Assembly: GCA_964412195.1 (NCBI GenBank)
Contig: CAYPNP010000003.1
Location: 1-64,000 of the forward strand
Source: CAYPNP01 sp964412195
GTDB taxonomy: Bacteria > Acidobacteriota > JAAYUB01
DNA: 64,000 nucleotides
Direction: 5' to 3'
This document shows, piece after piece, positions 42,512 to 51,900 of this stretch; position 1 is the first letter of the stretch, and every line of letters begins with the position of its first letter. A program made the translations under genes and the position numbers. The notes below the pieces were generated by a model. It was not told where the DNA came from. It was given only the letters and a program-made list of their open reading frames with translations, and did not search any database.

Positions 42512-42554
42512 ACAATCCGCAATCCGCAATCCGCAATCCGCAATCCGCAATCCC
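42512..42554. repeat. AATCCGC heptamer array
   Basis: About six near-perfect 7-bp units. It ends four bases before the stop codon of the molybdenum hydroxylase large subunit, in the GGATTGC-after-stop orientation relative to that gene. Confidence 0.85.
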
Positions 42555-42557
42555 AAA

Positions 42558-44741
42558 TCAGTCTTTCGTGGCTTTCGCCAGCGCCTCCTTCACCCGCGCC
42601 GGGGTCATGGGCAGCCGGTAGACCATCACGCCGGTGGCGTCGTACAGCGCGTTGGCCACCACGCCTCCCATCACGATGATGGCCGGTTCGCCGCCGCCCT
42701 GCGGCGGGTCGTCCGGCAGGTTCAGGATCACCGTCTCGATCCGGGGCAGCCAGGAGAAACGGGGCAGCTCGTAGGTGTCGAAATTCCGGTCCAGCACGTC
42801 GCCGCCCTTGAACCGGAGCCCCTCCGTCAGCGCGTACCCCAGGCCCATGGTGATGCAGCCCTCCATCTGGATCGTGGCGCCCTCCGGGTTGATGCACAGG
42901 CCCATGTCCTGGGCACAGACCACCCGCTTGACCCGGATGCGGCCCGTGTCCTTGTCCACTGTGGTCTCGGCGATGGTGGCCACGTAGGTGCCGGCATCGA
43001 CGCCGCAGGCCACCCCCAGGCCGCGCCCGCTGGGCGTCCTGGCCGGCTGCCAGCCGAATTTCTCCGCCGCCGCCTTCAGGGTCCGGATCATTCGAGGGTC
43101 CTTCAGGTTGCGCAGGCGGAACTCCACCGGGTCGGCGCCCGCCCGGGCCGCCAGGAGCTGGATGTGGCACTCGCGGGCGTAGGAGTTGGTGTTGTTGCCG
43201 GGGGCGCGCCAGGCGCCTGTGGCAAAGGGGTGCGTGCCCGTGCCGCCCACCCAGCCGGCGTTGTACGCCAGGGTGCGGTGGGCGGGGATGTCGTAGAACT
43301 GGGCCGCGCCGCGCTCGCCCGCGAAATAGACGCCGTAGTCCCACAGGCTCAGGCGGCCCTCGGCGTCGACCCCGCCGCGGATCTTCACGATCGCGGCCGG
43401 CCGGAAGGTGTCATAGAAGAACTCCTCCTCTCGGCTCCAGGCCACCTGGACCGGCTGACCGCACAGCTTGGAGAGGCGGGCGGCTTCCACGATCTGCTGG
43501 TTGCGGGACTTGCCACCGAAACCGCCGCCCACGAACACCGGCAGGACGCGGACGTTTTCCTCAGGAAAACCCAGCGCCCGGGCCACCTCGGCCTTGGCCG
43601 GGAAGGGGGTCTGGGTGGAGGCCCACACCCGGGCCTTGCCGCCCTCCACGTGGACGACGGCGGTGTGGGGCTCCATGGGCGCGTGGGCCACGTAGTCGTT
43701 CAGGTAGGTCGCTTCCACCACCGCGGTGGAGGCCGCCGTTCCCTGGGCGAGGTCGCCGCCCTCGGCCACCACATTGGGCTTGGGTGCCACCTTCAGCAGG
43801 TGGTCGAAGATGGAGTCGGAGTCCACGGTGGCGGCCGGGGTGTCGAACCGGGCCTTGATTTTGGCCAGGGCCTGCTCGGCCACGTCCGGCCGGGAGTGGA
43901 GGACCGCGATCAGGTCGCCGTCCCGGACCACCCGCACCCCGTCCACCTTCTGGGCCTCGGCCAAGTCGACCTCGGCCAGGGCGGCGCCGTGGGCCGGCGG
44001 GCGCAGGATCCTGGCGTGGAGCATGCCGGGCAGCTCGATGTCGCCGGCGAACTTGGCCTCGCCGGTGACTTTCTGGCGGGCGTCGCGGCGGGTAAAGGAT
44101 TTGCCGATGACCTTGAACTCCGCCGGCTGCTTGACGGCCGCGCCGGCGACATGCCGCTCGATCTTCTGTCCCTTGGCCAGGTCGGCGTAGGACACCCGGT
44201 TCTGCTTCCGGGCCTTTTCGAAGACGAAGCCGCCCTCGGTGGCCAGGCCGTCCGCGGGCAACTTCAGCCGCTCGGCGGCTAGCTCCAGCAGCACCCGCCG
44301 GGCCTCGGCCGCGGCGGCGCGCAGGGGCGGGCCGAAGAAGCGCGTCGTCATGGAGCCGAACGTGCCCATGTCCCAGGGGCACAGGTCGGTGTCGCCCATG
44401 ACCATGTCGACCCGGTCCAGCGGGACGTCCAGCTCGTCGGCCAGTTCCTGGGCCAGCGAGGTGATCGGCCCCTGGCCCATCTCGATTTTGCCGGTGAAGC
44501 AGTCCACCCGGCCGTCGGCCCCGATCAGCAGGAACGCGTTGAAGTCGGTGGGGAGCTGCGGGCGGGTGACGCGGGCCGGCTCCTGCGCCCACAGGGACTC
44601 GTTCCAGAGGGCGACGGTGATCAGGATCCCGCCGCTGGCTTTGATAAAGTCGCGCCGGGTCAGCGGCGGATTCATGGAGAGGCCCTTGTCTTCGAGCCAC
44701 TGGCGTTCTTCGTAGTCCTGGAATTCGCGCGGGTCGCTCAT
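42558..44741 (-). CDS. Molybdopterin cytosine dinucleotide-type aldehyde/xanthine dehydrogenase-family large subunit (IorB-like)
   Basis: 727 residues. A Tat signal, LTRRDFIKASGGILITVALW (residues ~27-46), marks export in folded form; an alternative start is Met23. There are two halves of the molybdenum hydroxylase fold: CFTGKIEMGQGPITSLAQEL, FVGGGFGGKSRNQQIVEAA (cofactor contact, ~403-421), GAWRAPGNNTNSYARE, QMEGCITMGLGYALTEG and the conserved GGGEPAI with the catalytic Glu (~684). The arrangement is the isoquinoline 1-oxidoreductase/aldehyde-dehydrogenase group (IorB, with a single Tat-bearing chain). It hydroxylates aldehydes or N-heterocycles in the periplasm. It overlaps in operon with the 2Fe-2S subunit (TGA-C-ATG). 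No cofactor-maturation gene (XdhC) is nearby. Confidence 0.9.
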   Translation of the reverse strand: MSDPREFQDYEERQWLEDKGLSMNPPLTRRDFIKASGGILITVALWNESLWAQEPARVTRPQLPTDFNAFLLIGADGRVDCFTGKIEMGQGPITSLAQELADELDVPLDRVDMVMGDTDLCPWDMGTFGSMTTRFFGPPLRAAAAEARRVLLELAAERLKLPADGLATEGGFVFEKARKQNRVSYADLAKGQKIERHVAGAAVKQPAEFKVIGKSFTRRDARQKVTGEAKFAGDIELPGMLHARILRPPAHGAALAEVDLAEAQKVDGVRVVRDGDLIAVLHSRPDVAEQALAKIKARFDTPAATVDSDSIFDHLLKVAPKPNVVAEGGDLAQGTAASTAVVEATYLNDYVAHAPMEPHTAVVHVEGGKARVWASTQTPFPAKAEVARALGFPEENVRVLPVFVGGGFGGKSRNQQIVEAARLSKLCGQPVQVAWSREEEFFYDTFRPAAIVKIRGGVDAEGRLSLWDYGVYFAGERGAAQFYDIPAHRTLAYNAGWVGGTGTHPFATGAWRAPGNNTNSYARECHIQLLAARAGADPVEFRLRNLKDPRMIRTLKAAAEKFGWQPARTPSGRGLGVACGVDAGTYVATIAETTVDKDTGRIRVKRVVCAQDMGLCINPEGATIQMEGCITMGLGYALTEGLRFKGGDVLDRNFDTYELPRFSWLPRIETVILNLPDDPPQGGGEPAIIVMGGVVANALYDATGVMVYRLPMTPARVKEALAKATKD

Positions 44742-44742
44742 G

Positions 44743-45219
44743 TCACTTCCCTCCCGCCATCTCGCCGGCGGCCGCCTGGATGGCCTGGACGATCCGGGTG
44801 TGGGCGCCGCAACGGCAGAGGTTGTCGTCCATGGCCGCGACGATGGCGTCGGCGGTGGGACGGGGGTTTTTCTTCAGAAAGGCATAGGCGGTCAGGATCA
44901 TGCCGGGCGTGCAGTAGCCGCACTGGAGCGCGTCGTGCTTCATGAACGCCTCCTGCAGCGGGTGCAGGGCCCCCTCGCCGGCCAGCCCCTCGATGGTGAC
45001 GACCGATTTGCCCCGGACCTCCTTCACCGCCGTCCGGCAGGAGCGCACGGCCTCCTGGTCCACCAGGACGGTGCAGGCGCCGCAGATGCCTTCGCCGCAC
45101 CCGTACTTGGTCCCGGTCAGCCCCAGGTCCGCCCGCAGGACCCAGAGCAGCAGGCGGTCGCTGTCGCCGGCCACCTCGACCGGCTTCCCGTTGAGTTTGA
45201 AACGGACGGTCTCGTTCAT
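44743..45219 (-). CDS. 2Fe-2S small subunit of the molybdenum hydroxylase (IorA-like)
   Basis: 158 residues. The N-terminal plant-type ferredoxin domain carries cluster ligands in YGCGEGICGACTVLVD and SCRTAV, and the C-terminal helical domain has QCGYCTPGMILTA and NLCRCGAHTRIVQAI for the second cluster. All eight cysteines are present. It has no Tat signal of its own, so it would be co-exported with the large subunit. GGAGGGAGAC precedes the ATG. It is the first gene of the two-gene operon; the stop is one base before the large subunit's ATG. It passes electrons from the molybdenum centre to an acceptor such as a cytochrome. Confidence 0.92.
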   Translation of the reverse strand: MNETVRFKLNGKPVEVAGDSDRLLLWVLRADLGLTGTKYGCGEGICGACTVLVDQEAVRSCRTAVKEVRGKSVVTIEGLAGEGALHPLQEAFMKHDALQCGYCTPGMILTAYAFLKKNPRPTADAIVAAMDDNLCRCGAHTRIVQAIQAAAGEMAGGK

Positions 45220-45295
45220 GACGTCTCCCTCCTATTCAGGCGATGAGTCATTAGGTCTCTGCCGTCTCCCGGTAGGGTGCGTCCTGTCCGTGCTC

Positions 45296-45424
45296 GTCAA
45301 CGGGTTTCGGGACTCGGGTCTCGGGGCTCGCGGCCACAGCTATTCATCGATATCAGTCGAACCCCGAGTACCCAGCCCCGAGCACCGGGAAATTTCACGC
45401 AGAGGCGCAGAGTCCGCAGAGCCG
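45296..45424. repeat. Composite locus: inverted GACTCGGG arrays and CGCAGAGG units
   Basis: Units such as GGGACTCGGGTCTCGGGGCT (45308-45330) face CCCCGAGTACCCAGCCCCGA (45363-45382) as an inverted pair. They are followed by TTTCACGCAGAGGCGCAGAG units (45393-45424), which end 12 bases before the stop codon of the next gene. Confidence 0.7.
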
Positions 45425-45435
45425 ATCCTCCCCCC

Positions 45436-46062
45436 TCACTTCTTCGGCAGCAGCCCGTCCTTGCGCATCCGCTTGCCGGCGGCGTTGGCCAGGTTTTTCA
45501 CCGTCTTCCGGATGTCCTCGGGGTCGGTGGTCTGGCTGGCGCCGGCCCAGAGGAGCGTGTTCTGCTCGATGGAGTAAACCAGCGTCTCCACCGTCACCAC
45601 GGTCTGGGAGTAGAAGTAGCCCGGCGAGTACACCGAGCTCCACCCGTAGTCCCAGTAGCCCCAGAAGCTGGGGTAGTACGGCCCGGCATACCAGGCAGTG
45701 CCCGGCATGTAATGGACCTCCTCGTCCTTGCCTGCCACCCGGATCAGGATGGCGTAATTGAGTCCGGTCCGCTTGAGGAACTCCTTGGCCTTCTCCCGGT
45801 CCTTGGTCAATTCCACCGGCAGCATGGTGTAGCCGGCGACGCAGTCCGTGCCGCGGCTGCGCAGTTCCGTCGCCAGGGTCTCCTCGGGGCCCAGCCGCAT
45901 GGACTCGTCGGGGCTGAGCACGAAAACAGCCACTTTCTTCCCGGTCATGTCGAGGGTCCCCACCGCCGGGTTTTTCCAGGAGGACAGGAAGCGGGTGGAT
46001 TCGGCCCACGCCAGCGCGGACAGTAGCAGAAAAGCTGCGGCGGCAAGAACGATTCGTTTCAT
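45436..46062 (-). CDS. Exported DUF4136-like protein
   Basis: 208 residues from the start at 46062 (MKRIVLAAAAFLLLSALAWA, signal peptide); the upstream frame has no support. It contains KVAVFVLSPDESMRLGPEET, RGTDCVAGYTMLP, LNYAILIRVAGKDEEVHY, a Tyr/Trp-rich segment (WYAGPYYPSFWGYWDYGW) and the C-terminal VETLVYSIEQNTLLWAGASQ block, which is typical of DUF4136-type periplasmic or lipoprotein domains. There is no lipobox Cys. Possibly tied to the outer membrane. The aromatic stretch is striking. Confidence 0.65.
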   Translation of the reverse strand: MKRIVLAAAAFLLLSALAWAESTRFLSSWKNPAVGTLDMTGKKVAVFVLSPDESMRLGPEETLATELRSRGTDCVAGYTMLPVELTKDREKAKEFLKRTGLNYAILIRVAGKDEEVHYMPGTAWYAGPYYPSFWGYWDYGWSSVYSPGYFYSQTVVTVETLVYSIEQNTLLWAGASQTTDPEDIRKTVKNLANAAGKRMRKDGLLPKK

Positions 46063-46354
46063 CAGGCGATCTCCTTCGGCAAGTTTGATGCCGGTTCCCC
46101 GGTTGGATCGCGCCGGGGTCAGGGGTTTGATGGATGGCCCGCCCCGCCCGCGCGTCGCGCTATTGTACCAGAGGACCCCGCCGGCGCTCCACCAAACCAG
46201 GGGGGAGGCGAGCAAGTCCCGGTCCCCCCGGGAAGCGGCACTATGCGACGGATCGATTGAATCCTGAACAGTCTGGATTGACCCGGGTGATCCGGATTAC
46301 GGGCCGCGATCATCCGTTTGAAATCTTCACTGCGTCCTTTGCCTGTCCCGGTTG

Positions 46355-46376
46355 AATTCGCAATTCACAATTCGCA
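46355..46376. repeat. AATTCGC heptamer array
   Basis: Three AATTCGC/AATTCAC units, 14 bases from the stop codon of the beta-lactamase-like gene. The rest of the 46063-46390 gap holds AGTCTGGATT/GGATTAC degenerate pieces and no gene. Confidence 0.55.
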
Positions 46377-46390
46377 AGTGGCAATGGCAC

Positions 46391-47890
46391 CTACTTTACC
46401 CGGGCCAGGGTCCGGCCGATCCGGCTGGCCAGTGGGGAAGCCCCGTTGTCGTAGTTGGACATCACCGCGACGATGTAGCCGGAATCGAGGTAGATGTCCA
46501 GCTCCGAATTGATGCCGTCGAATCCTCCGCTGTGGCCGACCACCTTCCCGCCCGGCCCCGATGCGACAGTGAAGCCGTAGCCGTAGTTGGCCCCCTTGAA
46601 GTCGGTCCAGAGCGTCTCCCGCATGGCCGGTGAGACGAACTTGCCAGCCAGCATCGCCAGGGCGAAGCGGTGCAGGTCGCCGACGGTCGAGAAGCCGCCG
46701 CCGGCCGGCCCGCCCTTGATCACGTGCTTGTAGAGGTTGTTCTGCCACTGGTAGGGGCTCTTCCAGTCGGGGCTGTAGCCGATGGCCAGGTTCTCGACAG
46801 GATAGTCCATCTCGTAGCAGTCGGAGTTGGCCATCCCGGCGGGTGCGGAGATCGTGCGGCGGATGTGGTCAAAGTAGTCCTCGCCCGTGACCTTCTCGAT
46901 GACCACGCCGAGGAGGAACATGCCGGTGTTGCTGTACTGGAAGCGCTCGCCCGGCGGGAAGGCCGGCTTGTCGCCCCGGATCAGCGGCTTGTAGTCGTCG
47001 AGCTTGCGGAAAAGAGCCCGGGAGCTGCGGTCGTAGGTCTCGTTGAAGTAGCTCCCCAGGCCGGACGTGTGGGTCAGGAGGTGGCGCACCGTGATTTTGT
47101 CCGTGACGTCCCGGGGCAGCCAGGTCTCGTCGATGTACTTGCTGATCGGGTCGTCGAACGAGAGCCGGCCCTGCTCGGCGAGCCGGGCTACGGCCGTGGC
47201 GGTGAACATCTTGTTCATGGAGCCCAGGTTGAACTTGGTATCGACGCGGTTGGGCGCGTGGTCGGACTTGTTGGCCTCTCCGCCGGCCATCGTCAGGAGC
47301 ACGTCGGGCCCCCGGGCGATCAGCAGGGACCCCGAGAACCAGCCCTTTGCGGTGAGCCGGGCAGTCAGCGTCCGGATCGCGTCGACGGCCTCCTTTTCGG
47401 TGAGCGCCGGCTCGGGCGGGCCGGCGGGAGGACGGGCGGGGCTCAAGCCGATCCTATCCAGGAGGAACGCCGGGGCCGGGCCGAATCGAAGCGACAGGCC
47501 CCACCAGCTGCCCATGTTCCGGTCCTTGACGATGACCACCGTGTCATCGGGGCGCTCGGGCGTGTAGCTGCGGATGCCGTGAAGGTCTATGCCGCCGGTG
47601 TCCCGCAACAGCCCGAGCATCTGGGCGATGCGGTCGTCCATGGAGAGGCGTTTCTGGAACTCGGGGGTGCCCTCCTGCTCGGTGAAGCGGCGGACTCGCT
47701 CCGGTTCGCCGGAGTTGATCGTGTCGATGAGCGAGCGGATGCGGGAACCCTGCGGGCCTTCCGGCAGGGCCGTCGAGTCCCGATAATCCGGAGCGGCCGG
47801 CTGCTGGGCCAGCACGGCCGGCAGCAGCCAGAGCCCGGCCAGCAGGGCGCATAAGGCAAGGCTTCTGGGATTCAGGATGCGGATTCTCAT
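46391..47890 (-). CDS. Secreted serine hydrolase, class C beta-lactamase/AmpH-type
   Basis: 499 residues. Signal peptide 1-28 (LALCALLAGLWLLPAVLA). Residues ~35-165 hold an N-terminal helical/NTF2-like extension. The beta-lactamase fold starts ~170: GWFSGSLLIARGPDVLLT, catalytic SxxK as SMNKMFTAT (Ser ~225), LLTHTSGLGSYF, Tyr-Ser-Asn in QYSNTGMFLLG (~319) and the H-x-G box as VVGHSGGFDG (~455). These motifs define the beta-lactamase/D-aminopeptidase/esterase EstB group. The N-terminal extension is not typical of resistance enzymes, so a peptidase or esterase is likelier. No regulator is adjacent. Confidence 0.87.
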   Translation of the reverse strand: MRIRILNPRSLALCALLAGLWLLPAVLAQQPAAPDYRDSTALPEGPQGSRIRSLIDTINSGEPERVRRFTEQEGTPEFQKRLSMDDRIAQMLGLLRDTGGIDLHGIRSYTPERPDDTVVIVKDRNMGSWWGLSLRFGPAPAFLLDRIGLSPARPPAGPPEPALTEKEAVDAIRTLTARLTAKGWFSGSLLIARGPDVLLTMAGGEANKSDHAPNRVDTKFNLGSMNKMFTATAVARLAEQGRLSFDDPISKYIDETWLPRDVTDKITVRHLLTHTSGLGSYFNETYDRSSRALFRKLDDYKPLIRGDKPAFPPGERFQYSNTGMFLLGVVIEKVTGEDYFDHIRRTISAPAGMANSDCYEMDYPVENLAIGYSPDWKSPYQWQNNLYKHVIKGGPAGGGFSTVGDLHRFALAMLAGKFVSPAMRETLWTDFKGANYGYGFTVASGPGGKVVGHSGGFDGINSELDIYLDSGYIVAVMSNYDNGASPLASRIGRTLARVK

Positions 47891-47995
47891 GGTGTCTCCT
47901 TGGTCCAGGAGGGATTGAAATCTGCCGGAATATACGAGATTTCAGCGGGAAGGTTCATTTCTTGGCTTCGGGGGGGATTTTGCCAGCTCCTGGGG

Positions 47996-48025
47996 AATGT
48001 GACAGAGCCTAATGTGACAGAGCCT
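47996..48025. repeat. Perfect 15-bp direct tandem duplication
   Basis: AATGTGACAGAGCCT occurs twice back to back, flanked by GGGG on the left and CCCC on the right. It sits in the 329-bp gap 47891-48219, which otherwise holds no gene. Confidence 0.75.
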
Positions 48026-48219
48026 GGCCCCGTCAGGAAGTCGGCAGAGGTCAGTACCGATCGGCGTCAGCCATCGGCGGGCAGCTTGGCTCAGCTGGAG
48101 GCGGTGATCGGCATCTTCAAGACAAACATATAGAAAGTGGGATGTTTCGCCGGTGGCTGACACCGACCGGTCCTGATAGCTTGTCGGCTTTCAAGGTCGA
48201 TCGAAGGGACGGGCGTCCG

Positions 48220-48639
48220 TCACCTGGCTGGCGCGCCCGCTCCCCCGGTGCCATCGGCCGTCCGGCGCATCTCGAAACCGCGCACCACCACGTACGCCAG
48301 GAGCGCGAACAGGAAGAAGATCAGGAGCATCCAGGCCACGCTCTGCAGCGTGCCCAGTACGGACTGGTAGATCTCGACAACCCACCGGTCGGAAGTCAGG
48401 GCGAGGATTTTGCCGTCCTTGTCGGGATTGATGTACCTCTCCAGTTCCCAAACCCGGGCCCCGCCGGAAATGCCCACCACGTAGATGGCGAAAAGGATGT
48501 AGCGCTGCCAGGTGGGGGCCAGCTCGGCCGAAACCAGCCGGGCCAGGATCTTGTTGACCGGCTTGGCGAAGAGCAGGGCCGCCACCGTGGAAGTCCCCGC
48601 CGCCACGACGAACGTGATGATCAGCAGTTGCAAGAACAT
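48220..48639 (-). CDS. Membrane protein, unknown
   Basis: 139 residues. GGAGGAG lies eight bases before the ATG. Three helices: FLQLLIITFVVAAGTSTVAA, ILFAIYVVGISGG and SVAWMLLIFFLFALLAYVVV. Between helices 2 and 3 is a soluble loop with RVWELERYINPDKDGKILAL. The C-terminus is a short Gly/Ala tail. I recognise no family. It is divergent from the BNR protein and shares an AT-rich intergenic region with paired TCAATTGATC sites. Confidence 0.6.
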   Translation of the reverse strand: MFLQLLIITFVVAAGTSTVAALLFAKPVNKILARLVSAELAPTWQRYILFAIYVVGISGGARVWELERYINPDKDGKILALTSDRWVVEIYQSVLGTLQSVAWMLLIFFLFALLAYVVVRGFEMRRTADGTGGAGAPAR

Positions 48640-48703
48640 ACGCTCCTCCTGTCAATCTTCCCCACCGGGAAGGGACTTGAGTTGGAAATGGACCCGGGAG
48701 GCA

Positions 48704-48751
48704 TCAATTGATCATTATTGTAAATGGACGTCGTGGCGTTGTCAATTGATC
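48704..48751. promoter_or_regulatory. Paired TCAATTGATC sites in a divergent promoter region
   Basis: TCAATTGATC at 48704-48713 and again at 48742-48751; each contains the palindrome TCAATTGA. The centres are 38 bp apart, in the AT-rich gap between divergently transcribed genes, as expected for a regulator that binds two operators. TATACT at 48862 could be a -10 box for the BNR gene. Confidence 0.35.
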
Positions 48752-48923
48752 GCCATGTAACCACCGGTGCCGGCTTCGAACCCGGAGACAGCCTGTATGC
48801 CGCCAGAGATGCCGGGCGCTCCGCCGAGACAGAATCCCGGCGGCGGGAAACGGAATCAAAATATACTTCCATGCGTATACCGAAATCGAGTGTGCAAATT
48901 TCCGTGATGCAAAAGGAGACATC

Positions 48924-51900
48924 ATGCGACGTGCGTTGACCCTGGTGGGAGTACTTTGCCTGGCCGCGCTCCTGGCGGCCACCGTATTCGCCGGTCCGCA
49001 GTCGGCCGGCCAGAAGGCCGCGCCAGCGAAACCAGCCGGTGAAAAGGCCGTCCAGGCGGAGAAGGCCGCTGCCGTGGAGAAGCCGGCCAAATCGGAAAAG
49101 AAGGCCGCCGAGAAGGCGGAGGCCAAGGGCGGCCCCGCTGCCGGCAAGGAAGCCGCGACGGCCGCCGGCGGCGAGGAGAAGGAAAAGGAAGCGGAAAAGG
49201 AGAAGGAGGACAAGGATCCTCTGTCCGCCGGGAACTTCGCCGGCCTGAAATTCCGGAACATCGGCCCGGCCTATTGCTCCGGCCGCATCGCCGATTTCGC
49301 GGTCAACCCCAAGGATCCGGCCGAGTACTACGTGGCGGTGGCCTCGGGCAACATCTGGAAGACCACCAACGCCGGCACCACCTGGGACCCGATCTTCGAC
49401 AAGTACGGCGCCTATTCCATCGGCTGCCTGGCCATGGACCCGAACAACCCGCACGTGATCTGGGCCGGCACCGGCGAGAACAACCACCAGCGGGCGCTGG
49501 GCTACGGCGACGGCGTCTACAAGTCCACCGACGGCGGCAAGAGCTGGAAGAACATGGGCCTGAAGGAGTCCCGCCAGATCGGCATGATCGCCATCGACCC
49601 GCGGGACTCCAAGGTGGTCTACGTCGCGGCCGAGGGTTCGGTCTGGGGGCCGGGCGGCGACCGCGGCCTCTACAAGACCGTGGACGGCGGAAAGACGTGG
49701 GCGAAGGTGCTGGAGATCAGCGAGAACACCGGCGTCAACAACGTGGTCCTGGACCCGCGCGACCCGGACGTCCTGTACGCGACCTCCGAGCAGCGCCGCC
49801 GCCACGTGGGCATCAAGATCGGCGGCGGGCCGGAGTCGGCCATCTACAAGTCCGAGGATGCCGGCAAGACCTGGAACAAGCTGACCAACGGCGTCCCCGC
49901 GGGGGACAAGGGCGGCATGGGCATCGCCGTGTCGCCGGTGAATCCCGACGTTGTCTACGCCATCATCGAGGCAGCCGGGGACGAGGGCGGCTTCTACCGC
50001 TCCACCGACCGGGGCGCCTCCTGGGCGAAGATGGGCGACCACACCGCCCAGGGCCAGTACTACAACGAGATCTACTGCGACCCGAAAGACGTCGACCGGG
50101 TCTACTCCGTCGAGACCGTCACCCAGGTCACCGAGGACGGCGGCAAGACCTGGCGGGCGCTGGGCAACAAGCAGCGCCACGTGGACGACCATGCCCTCTG
50201 GATCGACCCGGCCGACACCGACCACCTGCGGATCGGCGGCGACGGCGGTATCTACGAGACCTGGGACCGCGGCCAGAACTGGGAGTTCAAGCCTAACCTG
50301 CCGGTGACCCAGTTCTACCGCGTCAACGTGGACGAGGAGCGGCCGTTCTACAACGTCTACGGCGGCACCCAGGACAACAGCAGCATGGGTGCGCCATCGC
50401 GAACGATCTCGAGCCAGGGCATCGTCAACAGCGACTGGTTCGTCACCCAGTTCGGCGACGGCTTCTGGACGGCCGCCGACCCGACCAATCCGGACATCGT
50501 CTACGCCGAGGCCCAGTACGGCAACATGGTGCGCTACGACCGCAAAAGCGCCGAGGCCATCGACATCCGGCCCGAGCCGCGGCCCGGCGAGCTGTCCTAC
50601 CGCTGGAACTGGGACACGCCGCTGTTCGTCAGCCCGCACTCGCCCGCCCGGATCTACTGCGCCGCCAACAAGGTCTTCCGCAGCGACGACCGGGGCGACA
50701 GCTGGACGGTGATCAGCGACGACCTGACCGCCCAGATCGACCGCAGCACCGTGCCGGTCATGGGCAAGTACTGGAGCGTCGACGCGGTGGCGTGGAATGT
50801 CTCCACCTCCCAGCTCGGGACCATCGTCTCGCTGGCGGAGTCCCCCAAGCGGGAGAACCTTTTGTACGCCGGCACCGACGACGGCCTGATCCAGGTGAGC
50901 GAGGACGCCCGGACCTGGCGCAGGATCGACGCGTTCCCCGGCGTCCCGCCCAACACCTACGTCAGCGACGTCCTGCCCTCGCTCTTCGACGAGAATGTCG
51001 TCTTCGCCGCCTTCAACAACCTGAAGCGGGACGACTTCAAGCCCTACCTGCTCAAGAGCGCCGACAAGGGCCGCACCTGGACTTCCATCGCGGGCGACCT
51101 GCCGGCCAACGGCTCGGTGCAGGTCATCCAGCAGGACCACGTCAATCCCGACCTGCTGTTCGTCGGGACGGAATTCGGCGCATTCTTCACCGTGGACGGC
51201 GGGAAGAAGTGGATCCGCTTCAAGGGCGGCCTGCCGACCATCTCGGTGAAGGACATCGCCATCCAGCGCCGGGAGAACGACCTGGTGCTGGCCACCTTCG
51301 GGCGCGGCTTCTACATCCTGGACGATTACTCCGCCCTCCGGCAGATCAGCGCCGACGCGCTGCAGAAGGAAGCCGCCCTGTTCCCGGCCAAGGATGCCTG
51401 GATGTACATCCCGAAGGGCGAGCTCTATGGACAGGGCGGCACTTACTATGCCGGTGAGAATCCGCCCTACGGCGCCGTGTTCACCTACTACCTGAAAGAA
51501 GCGCCCAAGACGAAGCAGGAGGCGCGCCACGAGAAGGAGAAGGAGCTCTTCAAGGCCGGCAAGCCCATCCCGATGCCGACCGAGGCCGAACTGCGGGCCG
51601 AGGAGCAGGAGGAGAAGCCCTACCTGGTCTTCACCGTGACCGACGAGGCCGGCCAGGTGGTCCGTCGCCTCGTGGAGAAGGCCGAGAAGGGGGTCCACCG
51701 CCTGGCCTGGGACCTGCGCTATCCGGCGCTCTCGCCGATTACCGACGGGGAACGCTCCCGCGGGCGCGGGGAAGGCCGGAGCGGGATCCTGGCCATGCCC
51801 GGCAAGTACCGCGTGTCCATGGCGATCTGCGTGGACGGGAAGCTCCGGGAGCTGGCCGGGCCGGTGGAGTTCAGCGCCGAGGTGCTGCGCAACACCACCC

